From Rutidosis leptorrhynchoides (taxonomy: Eukaryota > Streptophyta > Magnoliopsida > Asterales > Asteraceae): 64,000 nucleotides of DNA. Both the position numbers and the translations under genes were made by a program. The stretch lies in the NCBI RefSeq assembly GCF_046630445.1, contig NC_092335.1:544859501-544923500 (forward strand), read 5' to 3'. The notes under the pieces were generated by a model. The model was not told the origin of the DNA. It saw only the letters and a list, made by a program, of their open reading frames with translations, and made no database searches. Shown here one piece after another: positions 1 through 11,939 of the stretch; position 1 is the first letter of the stretch; each line of letters starts with the position of its first letter.

Positions 1-1501
1 TATCATATAGATATAGAACATGTGTTTAGTTGATTTTAAAAGTCAAGTTAGAAGGATTAACTTTTGTTTGCGAACAAGTTTAGAATTAACTAAACTATGT
101 TCTAGTGATTACAAGTTTAAACCTTCGAATAAGATAGCTTTATATGTAGGAATCGAATGATGTTATGAACATCATTACTACCTTAAGTTCCTTGGATAAA
201 CCTACTGGAAAAGAGAAAAATGGATCTCGCTTCAATGGATCCTTGGATGGCTCGAAGTTCTTGAAGCAGAATCATGACACGAAAACAAGTTCAAGTAAGA
301 TCATCACTTGAAATAAGATTGTTATAGTTATAGAAATTGAACCAAAGTTTGAATATGATTATTACCTTGTATTAGAATGATAACCTACTGTAAGAAACAA
401 AGATTTCTTGAGGTTGGATGATCACCTTACAAGATTGGAAGTGAGCTAGCAAACTTGAAAGTATTCTTGATTTTATGAAACTAGAACTTTTGGAATTTAT
501 GAAGAACACTTAGAACTTGAAGATAGAACTTGAGAGAGATCAATTAGATGAAGAAAATTGAAGAATGAAAGTGTTTGTAGGTGTTTTTGGTCGTTGGTGT
601 ATGGATTAGATGTAAAGGATATGTTATTTTGTTTTCATGTAAATAAGTCATGAATGATTACTCATATTTTTGTAATTTTATGAGATATTTCATGCTAGTT
701 GCCAAATGATGGTTCCCACATGTGTTAGGTGACTCACATGGGCTGCTAAGAGCTGATCATTGGAGTGTATATACCAATAGTACATACATCTAAAAGCTGT
801 GTATTGTACGAGTACGAATACGGGTGCATACGAGTAGAATTGTTGATGAAACTGAACGAGGATGTAATTGTAAGCATTTTTGTTAAGTAGAAGTATTTTG
901 ATAAGTGTATTGAAGTCTTTCAAAAGTGTATAAATACATATTAAAACACTACATGTATATACATTTTAACTGAGTCGTTAAGTCATCGTTAGTCGTTACA
1001 TGTAAGTGTTGTTTTGAAACTTTTAGGTTAACGATCTTGTTAAATGTTATTAACCCAATGTTTATAATATCAAATTAGATTTTAAATTATTATATTATCA
1101 TGATATTATCATGTATGAATATCTCTTAATATGATATATATACATTAAATGTCTTTACAACGATAATCGTTACATATATGTCTCGTTTAAAAATCATTAA
1201 GTTAGTAGTCTTGTTTTTACATATGTAGTTCATTGTTAATATACTTAATGATATGTTTACTTATCATAGTATCATGTTAACTATATATATATATATCCAT
1301 ATATATGTCATCATATAGTTTTTACAAGTTTTAACGTTCGTGAATCACCGGTCAACTTGGGTGGTCAATTGTCTATATGAAACATATTTCAATTAATCAA
1401 GTCTTAACAAGTTTGATTGCTTAACATGTTGGAAACATTTAATCATGTAAATATCAATCTCAATTAATATATATAAACATGGAAAAGTTCGGGTCAATAC
1501 A
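1..1501 (-). mobile_element. Partial LTR of the E chromovirus family
   Basis: The sequence matches, nearly base for base, the LTR portions at about 34297-35800 and 44092-45595. It ends at 1501 in the family's terminal bases (GGGTCAATACA here, GGGTCACTACA in E). Read on the minus strand this is the LTR start, TGTA(T/G)TGACCC. The next bases are not the polypurine tract and PBS seen inside E, so 1501 is an outer boundary. It is therefore either a solo LTR or the upstream LTR of a minus-strand element lying to the left. The other end is outside the window. Confidence 0.85.
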
Positions 1502-2292
1502 TTTTGCTTCATTGGTTCAGTTAACAATATCTCTCGCGGAGTTTTTGTTAAAGATCCGATTAGCGAATGCCTTTCATATGGTCTTCCTCAATAATATTAA
1601 CCATCGTTCCTTTGTTGGTCATTCCTATTTCTGTGATCATTCCTTCTAGAGTTGTAGCCACGTGACCCATTATCATCTCTTGACCGATAATGTTTTCCTT
1701 TTTGACTTTTGGTATCACCCCCGGACCGCAGATATGCCCTTTCAATTTCCATAGCTTGAGAATATGTCTTTGGAATTGTCTATCTTAATTGCCTTACAAG
1801 TGACATGTGTCTTCGCTGGTCCAAACATAAAATGAAGCCAGAAATTTGTTGGCTTTCTGGTAGATCTGGAATCTTTTGACATTCTAAAGTGTATCGATTC
1901 ATAAACTCCTTTAGTGGCTCTGTCGGATGTTGTTTAATTTCATGCGCATCTAAATGAGTTAATGTATACCTCCTTAAGTTTTGATATTGCAGCAAGAATT
2001 TTGCTCTTAAATCTTGAAAGCTTGTGATACTCCCTGGTTGTAAACCTGTGAACCACTCCCTTGCCATTTTTTGTAGCACCATGGGAAACATATGACATGA
2101 TACTTCATCTTCCCCATGTTGAGTTTGAATAGCACCTTCAAATAACTGCAAAAAATCTTCTAGATCCAATGACCCATCATATGTTCCTAGCGTTGATGGG
2201 ATGTTTAAATTTTTTTGGCAGTTGATAATTCACGATTCGCTCATAAAATCTCTGTGTTGTGGTAGACATAGCCATTGGTTTTTTTGCCTCTT
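1502..2292 (-). pseudogene. Tat-like Ty3/gypsy gag, C-terminal portion
   Basis: On the minus strand this encodes the capsid part of a plant Ty3/gypsy gag. A 129-codon run (1780-2169) has the Retrotrans_gag signature: YDGSLDLEDFLQLFEGA, then CHMFPMVLQKMAREWFTGL, a PGSITSFQDLRAKF block and a PLKEFMNRYTLECQKIPDLP block. The wording resembles the Athila/Tat side of Ty3/gypsy; that lineage call is from recollection. A one-base insertion near 2180-2190 shifts the frame just before the YDG block, and 1560-1745 continues in a decayed C-terminal part. The N-terminal half lies at 22842-23339, separated by element B. Confidence is high that it is gag, moderate on lineage. Confidence 0.75.
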
Positions 2293-2588
2293 TATAACGA
2301 ACCTCATTTTTCCATTCTATATTTTTCCAATATTAAATGCCCAAACAATATAATTAAAACTTAATGATTAAACTTTAATCAACAATTGTTAAGTGATAAG
2401 AGTTATAAAACATATTAATTAACTTTGTACAATAATTGACAAGTTAATAAAAGATGAAAATAATAAACTGTTAGTCGACACTCACTGCTAATTAAAATTT
2501 ATGCATTTATGTAATATTATAACTAATAACCTATAAGTAATAAATAAAAAGTGACATTTATATAAATAATAAAACAATTGGAAACTAA

Positions 2589-2643
<55 letters not shown>

Positions 2644-2711
2644 AGTCACGAATTAGTAAAAAGAAAATAATACTTATCATGTAGTAAATGTAAAAAAAAA
2701 AAAAAAAAAAA

Positions 2712-2795
<84 letters not shown>

Positions 2796-2843
2796 ACTAA
2801 AGAATCTTAAACAATTACATCCTTATGTTGACTAAAAAAATAA

Positions 2844-2898
<55 letters not shown>
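2589..2898. repeat. Microsatellite cluster in element B 5' LTR
   Basis: (TA)n at 2592-2641, poly-A at about 2693-2712, (TAA)n at about 2713-2791 and (TA)n at about 2849-2898. Lengths differ in the 3' LTR. Confidence 0.9.
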
Positions 2899-2903
<5 letters not shown>

Positions 2904-2993
2904 GTACCACCTATTGTTGAATAAAAATTATAAAATAAAATAAAATCATTAATTAGAACATCCTTATGTTGACTAACACTCTAATACTTGCAC

Positions 2994-3002
2994 TATATAA
3001 AC
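2994..3002 (+). promoter_or_regulatory. TATA box of element B LTR
   Basis: TATATAAAC lies about 30 bp upstream of a leader that becomes CT-rich (CTCTCCCTCTCCCTCTCTTG). The same arrangement is at 9481-9488 in the 3' LTR. The position marks the U3/R boundary at roughly 3025. The start site is inferred. Confidence 0.6.
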
Positions 3003-3216
3003 ACCCCTAGACTCTTAGTTTCTCATTTACAAATCACACCAAAATCCTCTCTCAAAAACAATCTCTCCCTCTCCCTCTCTTGTGGTATTCAGATCTTCAA
3101 GCTTGTTCTTCGTGTTCATCAAGATTTTCAAGCGTGTTCTTCATTATTTGGGTTATTTGATCTTCATCACCAAGTTTTCTTCTTGTTTCTTGTTAATCTT
3201 CATCATCATTAACAAG

Positions 3217-4397
3217 GTATGATCCAAAATCTTAAAACTTTTAAATCTTTCTTTCAATTCATGTTTATATTCATAATCATATTCGTGCATGATCTTAACA
3301 TTCATATTATTTAGATCCTCAAAACCCTAAACCCTAATCATTAAAATACTACTTTAATTAACTAACCCAAATTAATGAAACCCTAATACTACGTATACTA
3401 TTAATTAACATGTATACACTTTTACTATTACTAACACCTATAACCTACTACTTATATTATAACACGTAAAAAAAATTTGGGATATGTATTAGAGATGTAT
3501 AGATCTTCGAACTTTCTTGACGAATGGTTTCTACGAAACTCTAGGCGGAAGGGTTTGGATTTTCCGATTTAAAGGGTCCTATAGCTCAAGCCCCTAGACT
3601 TGAAATGGCCATTCGAAGGGAAAGGGGTGATTGGAAGCTTATCTAATACGGCAAGTATCTTAAAATGGAAAACACTCTTAAAAGTAGAAACTTTCTAGTT
3701 ATAGAAACTTACTAAAATAAGGAACCTACTAAAAGTGGAAACTTTCTAAAAATAGAAACTTACTAGAAAAGGAAAACGAACTATACTTAAAACACTATCA
3801 TACTTAAACATTTACTTAAACATGGGCAAAAACACTTACTACTCTTAAATGTCAATATGTTGACTTTCTGTTAGTTCCAACTTTCTATTCCAAGGAATAA
3901 TCGTCATCTCTCGCTCTCTACTTACTAAGGTGAATTCATAGCCCCACTCTTTATTGCTAGCAAACTTACTTACTTTTATTGGGGTGAGACACATGCTGTT
4001 TTTACATTTTACAACTTACACACAAGTACCAAACTACTAAACTATGCTATACCCGGCTATGTCCGACTAAGTCCCTACAATGATATTATTAATTGCTCGT
4101 TGAATGCATGCTTAATTATTGGGGGTAGGCTTATCGGGAGTAGCGTCCCCGATACATTTGACTAAGTCTTTGTATTACTTAATAATGAAATTAAACCGAC
4201 AAGTATAAACTACAACTTGTCTTTGGGGAAAACTTGAACGTTTAGTCTAAATATCACGCATTGGCATAACTTTTTGATCTGCGAGATCAACTTTATAAAC
4301 TAAATCTTGTGGTCTAAAACAACGGTCAAACTTATTTGTTAAACCTATGAACTTCACTCAACCTTTTTGGTTGACACTTTAGCATGTTTTGTCTCAG
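3217..4397 (+). other. Inferred intron inside the element B LTR leader
   Basis: The donor is AACAAG|GTATGATCC at 3216/3217. The acceptor is TGTTTTGTCTCAG|GTG at 4397. A hairpin TCAACC-TTTTT-GGTTGA (4358-4374) includes a branch-site-like TTGAC about 25 nt before the AG. The 3' LTR has the same signals (donor 9704, acceptor 22580). Elements C and E have the same layout. Splicing itself is inferred; no transcript was seen. Confidence 0.45.
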
Positions 4398-4660
4398 GTG
4401 CTGATTAATTCAAGCTTTCTTACTTACTACTTAGTGATCCTACTTGGACATAGGATCAAGAGATATCGCATTATTTACTTTTGTATTTGAACATTTACAT
4501 TATTGTTACTTCCATCATTGTAACGACATTTCATTTTTCGCTGGGTACTCTCAATAAAGTTTATTTTATCATTTAGTAATGTTCTCGTATATTATAATAT
4601 GTTGGTTTATTTGATATTAAGTCACATTTCGCCCAGGCCCTAACTGGGGGTGTGATAGAT

Positions 4661-4672
4661 TGGTATCAGAGC
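4661..4672 (+). other. Element B primer binding site (tRNA-Met type)
   Basis: TGGTATCAGAGC, the usual plant initiator tRNA-Met complement, lies three bases after the LTR end. It marks the start of the internal region and the plus orientation. Confidence 0.85.
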
Positions 4673-4873
4673 ATAACCAGGCGGTTATAGAGAACCAGGA
4701 TTGCATCTTTATGTGTGCCTTACTTGCTAGCTAGGGTGCCTTAGCAATCTAGGAAACTATAACCTTTCTTGCCTTAGACTTAAAGCACTTAGGATTGCCC
4801 TATAATCTTAACAATTATGCCTTCATAAACTTGACTTAAAGATTCTAATCAAAGTCTCTTTCCTAATGTTAGG

Positions 4874-5656
4874 ATGTCAAGCTCAAGCATTAACAAGCCT
4901 AACAAAGCCACTCTCAACCCTACCACCGAAGTAGGTGTTGGACACTCCGCAACTTCGAGACCTGTTCGAAGTCCTTCCTACAGTCCTGCCTCACCGTCAC
5001 CAAATTATAGCCCAAATACTATTCGACATGGGTTGCCTCAATACTATCCAACTTCGAGAATCGAGGATAAAGGAAAACGTCATGAAGAAGCTGGTCCGTC
5101 AAGGAATAGAGCCCGATCACCTTCTTATAATGATGCTGCTAGGTATGAGATCATGAACCTATGAAAAGATACTGAGAGGAACATTGAAGGTTTGCCTCGC
5201 CACATGGTGAGAGTGGAGGTTCGTATGGATGAGAAGGATCGCGAAATTAAGAAATTGGTGGAAGAAAACGTGAAGCTAAGAAAGGAATTAATACTGCTAA
5301 GGTATGTGGAAGAACGTAACACCCGTTAGGGGAAGCAATCACTTGCTCATCTCAAAGAGGAGGTTGATATCCGGATGGATATAGAGAGAAGTCGTGTTGA
5401 CAAGCAGTTGGCACTAAAGGAGTACGACACCAAAATCGTCAACAGCCGTGTTACGAATCTCTATGACAACCTTGAGTACCTCTACGAAAAGCAAAAAGAA
5501 AAGAACGAGCGATATGAGAAGTTTATGAAAGAATTCCTCGACTCTCAAATCGAAAGGCTAGAGAAACTTGTGAAGGATAACATGGAGAAAGTGATGAAGC
5601 AGTTTGAGGATGAGAAGAAGAGATATGAAGACTACTTCAATCTTGACATTTCCTAG
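4874..5656 (+). pseudogene. Element B coiled-coil ORF in the gag position
   Basis: One frame of 260 codons from ATG 4874 to TAG 5654-5656, broken by TGA at 5162-5164 and TAG at 5327-5329. The first 90 residues are Ser/Pro-rich with repeated SP and PSYSP motifs. The remainder is highly charged and predicted by eye to be a long coiled coil (runs such as EKQKEKNERYEKFMKEF). It has none of the usual gag marks: no capsid WWN(T)Y-type motif and no CX2CX4HX4C knuckle. It could be an accessory ORF left after the true gag and most of protease were deleted downstream, or a divergent gag. I do not recognise a family. Confidence 0.55.
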
Positions 5657-5769
5657 TTTATTTTCCTACTTTTCCATCTATGTAAAGGCTATGACTTAAA
5701 CTATTCCTATTCCTGAATCGTGTATTAAAAGGCTTATTTAACACCTCGTTCCTTAATAATATAAAGTGT

Positions 5770-8700
5770 ATTATGTATATCATGTGTTACGATAAAACTG
5801 TTCATGTTCCATTGGGAAATGGAGAGACTCTCATCATCCAAGGTTAAAAGAGTGGTTCCAATCTCAACATCATCTCCTGTATTAAAACCCGCAAATACCT
5901 TATGAAAGGTTATCCAGCTATTCTACCCCACGTTAAGATGACTGAATCGAAAGAGAAGTGTATTGAAGATGTACCAGTGGTTAAAGATTTTCCCGATGTG
6001 TTTCCCAAAGATCTTCCTGGTCTTCCACCTCCTCGATAAGTTGAATTCCAAATTGATTTAGCTCCCAATGCTGCTCCTGTTGCTAAAGCACCATACCGTT
6101 TAGCACCTTCCGAAATGAAGGAACTTTCCAATCAGCTCCAAGAACTATTGGATAAAGGTTTCATTCGTCCAAGCTCGTCCCCATGGGGAGCTCCTATTTT
6201 GTTTGTTAAAAAGAAGGATGGTACGTTAAGGATGTGCATTGATTACCGCGAACTTAACAAGCTTACTATCAAGAACCGTTATCCGTTGCCACGTATTGAT
6301 GATCTATTTGACCAACTTCAAGGGTCAAGTGTTTATTCAAAGATTGATTTAAGGTCCGGTTATCACCAACTTAAAGTCAAGGAATCCGATATTCCTAAGA
6401 CTGGTTTTCACACTCGTTATGGGCACTATGAATTCTGTGTCATGCCTTTTGGTTTAACTAATGATCCTGCCGTGTTCATGGATCTCATGAATCGTGTTTG
6501 TAAACCGTATCTTGACAAATTTGTCATCGTGTACATTGACGACATCTTGATCTATTCGAAGAGTGAGAAAGAGCATGAGCAACATTTGCGCATGATTCTT
6601 GAACTCTTACGAAAGGAAAAACTTTATGCTAAATTTTCTAAGTGCGAGTTTTGGCTCAAAACCGTACAATTTCTTGGACATGTTGTTGATAGAAATGGAA
6701 TATATGTCGATCCAGCTAAGATTTCTGCTATTCAGAACTGGGAGATACCAACCACTGCGAAGCATATTCGTCAATTTTTGGGACTTGCCGGTTACTATCG
6801 AAGGTTCATAAAAGATTTTTCTCTCATTACTAAACCTCTTACAAAGCTGACTCAAAAAGGGAAGAAATTTGAGTGGTCCGAAGAACAGGAATCTGCTTTC
6901 AAGATTCTGAAGGAGAAATTGACCACAGCCCCAATTCTATCTTTACCTGAAGGTACTGACGACTTCGTTGTTTACTGTGATGCCTCAAAGAAAGGCTTTG
7001 GTTGTGTTTTAATGCAACGTGAAAAGGTTATTGCCTACGCATCGAGACAGTTGAAGAAACATGAAGAGAACTATACCACACATGACCTTGAGTTAGGTGT
7101 CGTGGTATTTGCATTGAAGATATGGAGACATTATCTATATGGTACTCACTTTACGGTGTACACTGACCATAAAAGTCTTCGACACATCTTTGATCAAAAA
7201 TAGCTGAATATGAGGCAAAGCCGATGGCTCGAGTTACTGAACGATTATCACTGTGAGCTAAAATATCATCCCGGTAAGGCAAATGTAGTTGCCGATGCTC
7301 TTAGTCGAAAAGATGATGTTAAACGCGTTCTTGCTCTAAATCTGAAAATTAAATCGAATCTTATATCACGAATCTGTGAAGCTCAATTGGAAGCTATTAA
7401 AACAATACTTATCGAAGGTGAAGGACCTATAGGTTTTGAGAACCAACTTCAAGTGAAAGCTAATGGTACACGGTACATTGGCAACAGAATTTGGGTTCCT
7501 CGCTTCGGAAATCTCCACGAACTAGTCTTGGATGAAGCACATAAGACTAGGGACTCTATTCATCCTGGTTCCAGTAAGATGTATCACGATGTGAAGCAAT
7601 TCTACTGGTGGCCTAATATGAAAGCCGACATTGCTACTTATGTTAGCAAGTGTCTCACTTGTTTGAAAGTCAAGGCCGAACATCAAAAGCCTTCTGGTCT
7701 GTTGACACAACCTGGTATTCCGCAGTGGAAGTGGGAGTGCATCACTATGGACTTCGTTACTAAGTTACTTAAGACTTCGAACGGTAACGATACTATTTGG
7801 GTCGTAGTTGATCGTCTTACTAAATCTGCACATTTCATACCGATCAAGGAAACTGACAAGATGGAGAAATTATCACAGCTTTATATTAAAGAAATTGTCT
7901 CACGTCATGGAGTTCCTATCTCAATTATTTCTGATCGCGACAATCGATTCGTTTCAAGATTCTGGAAAACTTTACAATCTGCTCTTGGAACTCAACTCGA
8001 CATGAGTACAGCCTATCATCCGCAAACTGATGGTCAGAGTGAACGAACTATCCAAACCATGGAGAATATGCTACGTGCTTATGCAATCGATTTCGGCAAA
8101 GGTTGGGATAGACATCTACCTTTGGTCGAATTTTCTTACAACAACAGTTATCACTCCAGCATTAAAGCTGCACCTTTTGAAGCTTTATATGGACGGAAAT
8201 GTAGATCCCCTTTGTGTTGGGACGAAATCGAGGACAGACATTTAACTGGTCCCGAAATTATTCATGAAACTACCGAAAAGATCGCTCAGATTAAGCAACG
8301 ATTAGAAACTGCCCGTAGCTGACAAAAGAGCTATGCTGATAAGAAACGAAAGGATATAGAATACCAAGTTGGAGATAAAGTCATGTTGAAAGTATCCCCT
8401 TGGAAAGGTGTTATCCGTTTCGGTAAACGAAGCAAACTCAGTCCACGATATGTTGGACCTTTCACGATCACTCAAAGAGTCGGTCCCGTGGTGTACCGAT
8501 TAGAACTACCAACTGAACTTAGCCAAGTACATGATGTTTTTCATGTCTCAAATCTTAAAAGGTGTCTTGCTGATGACACACTTGTTATTTCTTTGGATGA
8601 TATCCGCATTGATGAACAAATGCACTTCGTTGAAGAACCTATAGAAATCATAGAAGGAGAGGTCAAACAAATGCGTAAAAGCAACATACCTATCATTAAA

Positions 8701-8814
8701 GTCCGTTGGAATTCGCGTAGAGGCCCCGAATATACCTGGGAATGCAAAGACCAAATGATACGGAAATATCTCCATCTCTTCTCAACTGCTGATGCAAACG
8801 AGAAATCTACTTAA
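5770..8814 (+). pseudogene. Element B pol: protease remnant, RT, RNase H, integrase, chromodomain
   Basis: A single reading frame with stops at 5845 (TAA), 6037 (TAA), 7201 (TAG) and 8320 (TGA). Up to about 6000 is only the tail of the protease/linker (VPLGNGETLIIQG, then MKGYPAILPHV); the DSGA protease core is absent. The RT follows, with the [19 protein letters not shown] and [10 protein letters not shown] motifs (catalytic DD near 6538-6543). RNase H follows ([13 protein letters not shown], near 6970). The integrase has an HHCC finger (about 7540-7690) and all three DDE residues (MDF 7749, SDRD 7936, SERTIQ 8040). The C-terminus (about 8640-8790, [15 protein letters not shown]) is a chromodomain-like module typical of the Tekay clade. 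Confidence 0.9.
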
Positions 8815-8834
8815 AACTTCGGGACGAAGTTTCT

Positions 8835-8847
8835 AATAACGGGGATG
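8835..8847 (+). other. Element B polypurine tract
   Basis: AATAACGGGGATG just upstream of the 3' LTR. It follows the family phrase TTCGGGACGAAGTTTCTA, which the other chromoviruses here also carry. It primes plus-strand synthesis in reverse transcription. The exact LTR start (8846 or 8848) is ambiguous by two bases. Confidence 0.7.
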
Positions 8848-9299
8848 TACTAAAACGACCCTCATTTTTCCAATCTATATTTTTCCAATATTAAATGCCC
8901 AAATAATATAATTAAAACTTAATGATTAAACTTTAATCAACAATTGTTAAGTATTAAGAGTTATAAAACATATTAATTAAATTTGTGCAATAATTGACAA
9001 GTTAATAAAAGATGAAAATAATAAACTGTTAGTCGACACTCACTTCTAATTAAAATTTATGCATTTATGTAATATTATAACTAATAACCTATAAGTAATA
9101 AATAAAAAGTGATTTATATAAATAATAAAACAATTGGGAACTAAATAAAAAAAATATATATATACAAGTCATGAATTAGTAAAAAGAAAATAATACTTAT
9201 CATGTAGTAAATGTAAAAATAATAATAATAATAATAATAATGAGACTAAAGAATCTTAAACAATTACATCCTTATGTTGACTAAAAAATAAAATAAAAA

Positions 9300-9390
<91 letters not shown>

Positions 9391-10084
9391 GTACCACCTA
9401 TTGTTGACTAAAAATTATAAAATAAAATAAAATCATTAATTAGAACATCATTATGTTGACTAACACTCTAATACTTGCACTATATAAACACCCCTAGACT
9501 CTTAGTTTCTCATTCACAAATCACACCAAAATCCTCTCTCAAAAACAATCTCTCCCTCTCCCTCTCTTGTGGTATTTGGATCTTCAATCTTGTTCTTCGT
9601 GTTCATCAAGATTTTCAAGCGTGTTCTTCATTATTTGGGTTATTTGATCTTCATCACCAAGTATTCTTCTTGTTTCTTGTTAATCTTCATCATCATTAAC
9701 AAGGTATGATCCAAAATCTTAAAACTTTTAAATCTTTCTTTCAATTCATGTTTATATTCATAATCATATTCGTGCATGATCTTAACATTCATATTATTTA
9801 GATCCTCAAAACCCTAAACCCTAATCATTAAAATACTACTTTAATTAACTAACCCTAATTAATGAAACCCTAATACTACTTATACTATTAATTAACATGT
9901 ATACACTATTACTATTACTAACAACTATAACCTACTACTTATATTATAACACAAAAAAACATTTTGGGATATGTATTAGAGATGTATAGATCTTCGAACT
10001 TTCTTGATGAATGGTTTCTACGAAACTCTAGGCGGAAATGTTTGGATTTTCGGATTTAAATGGTCCTATAGCTCAAGCCCCTAG
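8848..10084 (+). repeat. Element B 3' LTR, left part
   Basis: Matches 2293-3606 of the 5' LTR, then stops in CCCCTAG at 10084 where element C begins. The match resumes at 21781. It contains (AAT)n at 9218-9241 and a much longer (TA)n at about 9300-9384 than the 5' copy has. Confidence 0.9.
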
Positions 10085-10252
10085 TGTGACGACCCGAAAA
10101 TTTTCGATTAAATTTAAACTTAATCTTTATATGATTTCAATACGATATGAAAAGTCTGTTAGGTTAAGTCCCAAAATGTGTGAACTACTTTTCATGAATG
10201 TATTTAACCTTTGACGATTCCTGACGATTCACGAACCATTATTGATAAATAA

Positions 10253-10321
<69 letters not shown>

Positions 10322-11739
10322 TATAAATAAATGTAAGTATATATAATAATTTGAAATTTATAAAGTATAATTTTAACATTTGAATTAATTATTTAAAAAA
10401 AAGACACAAAATAATTAAGTGTAAATTTTAAATTGAATCTATATATAAATATATATGATTACTATGATTAATTATAATATACTATATAAATTATAAATAA
10501 TAAATATTTAATAAGGATTATCATATGATATATGATTATAATATATAATTAATAATATGTAATATAAATTAAAATATAGTTGTTGTATTAAAATTTATAC
10601 TTTCCTTATCATTATAAATACTAATATTAATACTAATATTAATATAAATATCATTATTTTTATTATTACTTATTATTATCGTTAATAAAATTATTAATAT
10701 TGTTATTAATGTTACTAGTATTATCATGATAGAATTACCACTTTTTGTATTAATATCTTTAACAATATTATTAATATTATTACTAATAAAATTGTACCAT
10801 TAATATAATTATTATTAATTAGTAATTATTAATATTAATTTATTTCAAGAATAAGGACTGTTAATAGAAATCGGTGCTATCACTATCTACTTTATTTCTC
10901 CTACTGCTTAAAAATTGATTCTTGTCTCTGATTTTGTGTGTTACCGAAACCAGTTGATGAATACCAACAAATTCTGTTTAGTATCCTTTTTCTATATTTT
11001 TATTTTTATTTTTTTTCTATATTTTTTTTGTCCTGAGTATTAGCTGTCGACACAAATTTTTTTTATATAAATCAATCAATATCACTCGTTAGGTGAAACT
11101 GTTCGAATTTATATTATGATAACCAATCACAAACATGATATCTGCTTTTAATTTCTGAAGAAAAACCGAAAATAATTGAAGAACCATAGCAGGTACCTCT
11201 GTTCTTCCATATTTTTCCAAATAATCGAATTCGAAAATAATTTAAAAATGTGAAATTGCAATGTTATTAGAAATTGTTTAGTGAAACTTCCTGTAAAATC
11301 GCACCTTCCAATTTTCTATATCGTGTAAGAATTTCGGAGTCAAAGTTTTATGTTTCAAAAGTCAACATTTGTTCTTGGATCAAATTTGCGTTCGTGTTGA
11401 TGTTTTTGAATCAATTGACGATTGAGATAGTTTCTGGGAATGGATTATAATCTTTTTCGTATTATAATGTTTGTCTAATAAGTTCTGTAAATCGAAAACG
11501 TAATATTTTTTTCTCTTTTAAACAGCGACCGAGGCTGCTTGTTCTTTTCATTTTTTTCGTGAATTTTGCTATTAGTTTGGAAGTTACAGTTGTTTAATTG
11601 TTTCAAATTTGTATACAAATCCAGAAATTTTAATAAGTGTCTTGCTACTCAAATCCCTGGTCGACTAGTTTAGATGGAAGAAGAAGAAAAAAAGAAACAG
11701 AATATGAAATGGGTTAACAGAATTTAAATTCGTATTAAT

Positions 11740-11820
11740 TCAGGAAAGGAATGGATGGAGGAATGGTCTTGATTATTTGCGTGGTAGCTAGAGGTCTCGG
11801 GTTTGATCCTTGCTAGTGCC
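11740..11820 (+). repeat. tRNA-like (SINE-like) segment in element C LTR
   Basis: GGTAGCTAGAGGTCTCGGG followed by TTTGATCCTTG resembles the D-loop and T-arm/B box of a tRNA (B-box-like GGTTTGATCC at 11800-11809). It is followed about 60 bp later by the (TTA)n tract. The second LTR has the same at about 19600-19681. This may be an old tRNA-derived SINE insertion, but no full A box is clear. Confidence 0.3.
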
Positions 11821-11881
11821 AATTATTTTGTTAAACACTTTTTGAGGTAGTTTTTCATTTCAAAAATCATTATCATTATTA

Positions 11882-11939
<58 letters not shown>

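Larger units (their letters stand above)
2293..4657 (+). repeat. Element B 5' LTR
   Basis: About 2.37 kb, repeated at 8848-10084 plus 21781-22841. It begins TATAACGAACCTC and ends GGGGGTGTGATA just before the primer site. It contains (TA)n tracts at 2592-2641 and 2849-2898, a poly-A run, a (TAA)n tract at about 2713-2791, a TATA box, a CT-rich leader and an inferred intron. The two copies differ mainly in microsatellite lengths and scattered substitutions, so insertion was fairly recent. Confidence 0.9.

Noticed and set aside
690..923. 77-codon minus-strand ORF repeated at 34987-35220 and 44784-45017
   Set aside because: It lies in U3 of E-family LTRs and is conserved only because the LTR copies are recent. 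It has no domain or composition suggesting a protein, and D's diverged LTR does not keep it.
2988..3212. 74-codon plus-strand ORF repeated at 9475-9699 in B's LTRs
   Set aside because: It overlaps the TATA box and CT-rich leader; the second copy exists because it is an LTR. Better explained as untranslated leader ending at a splice donor.
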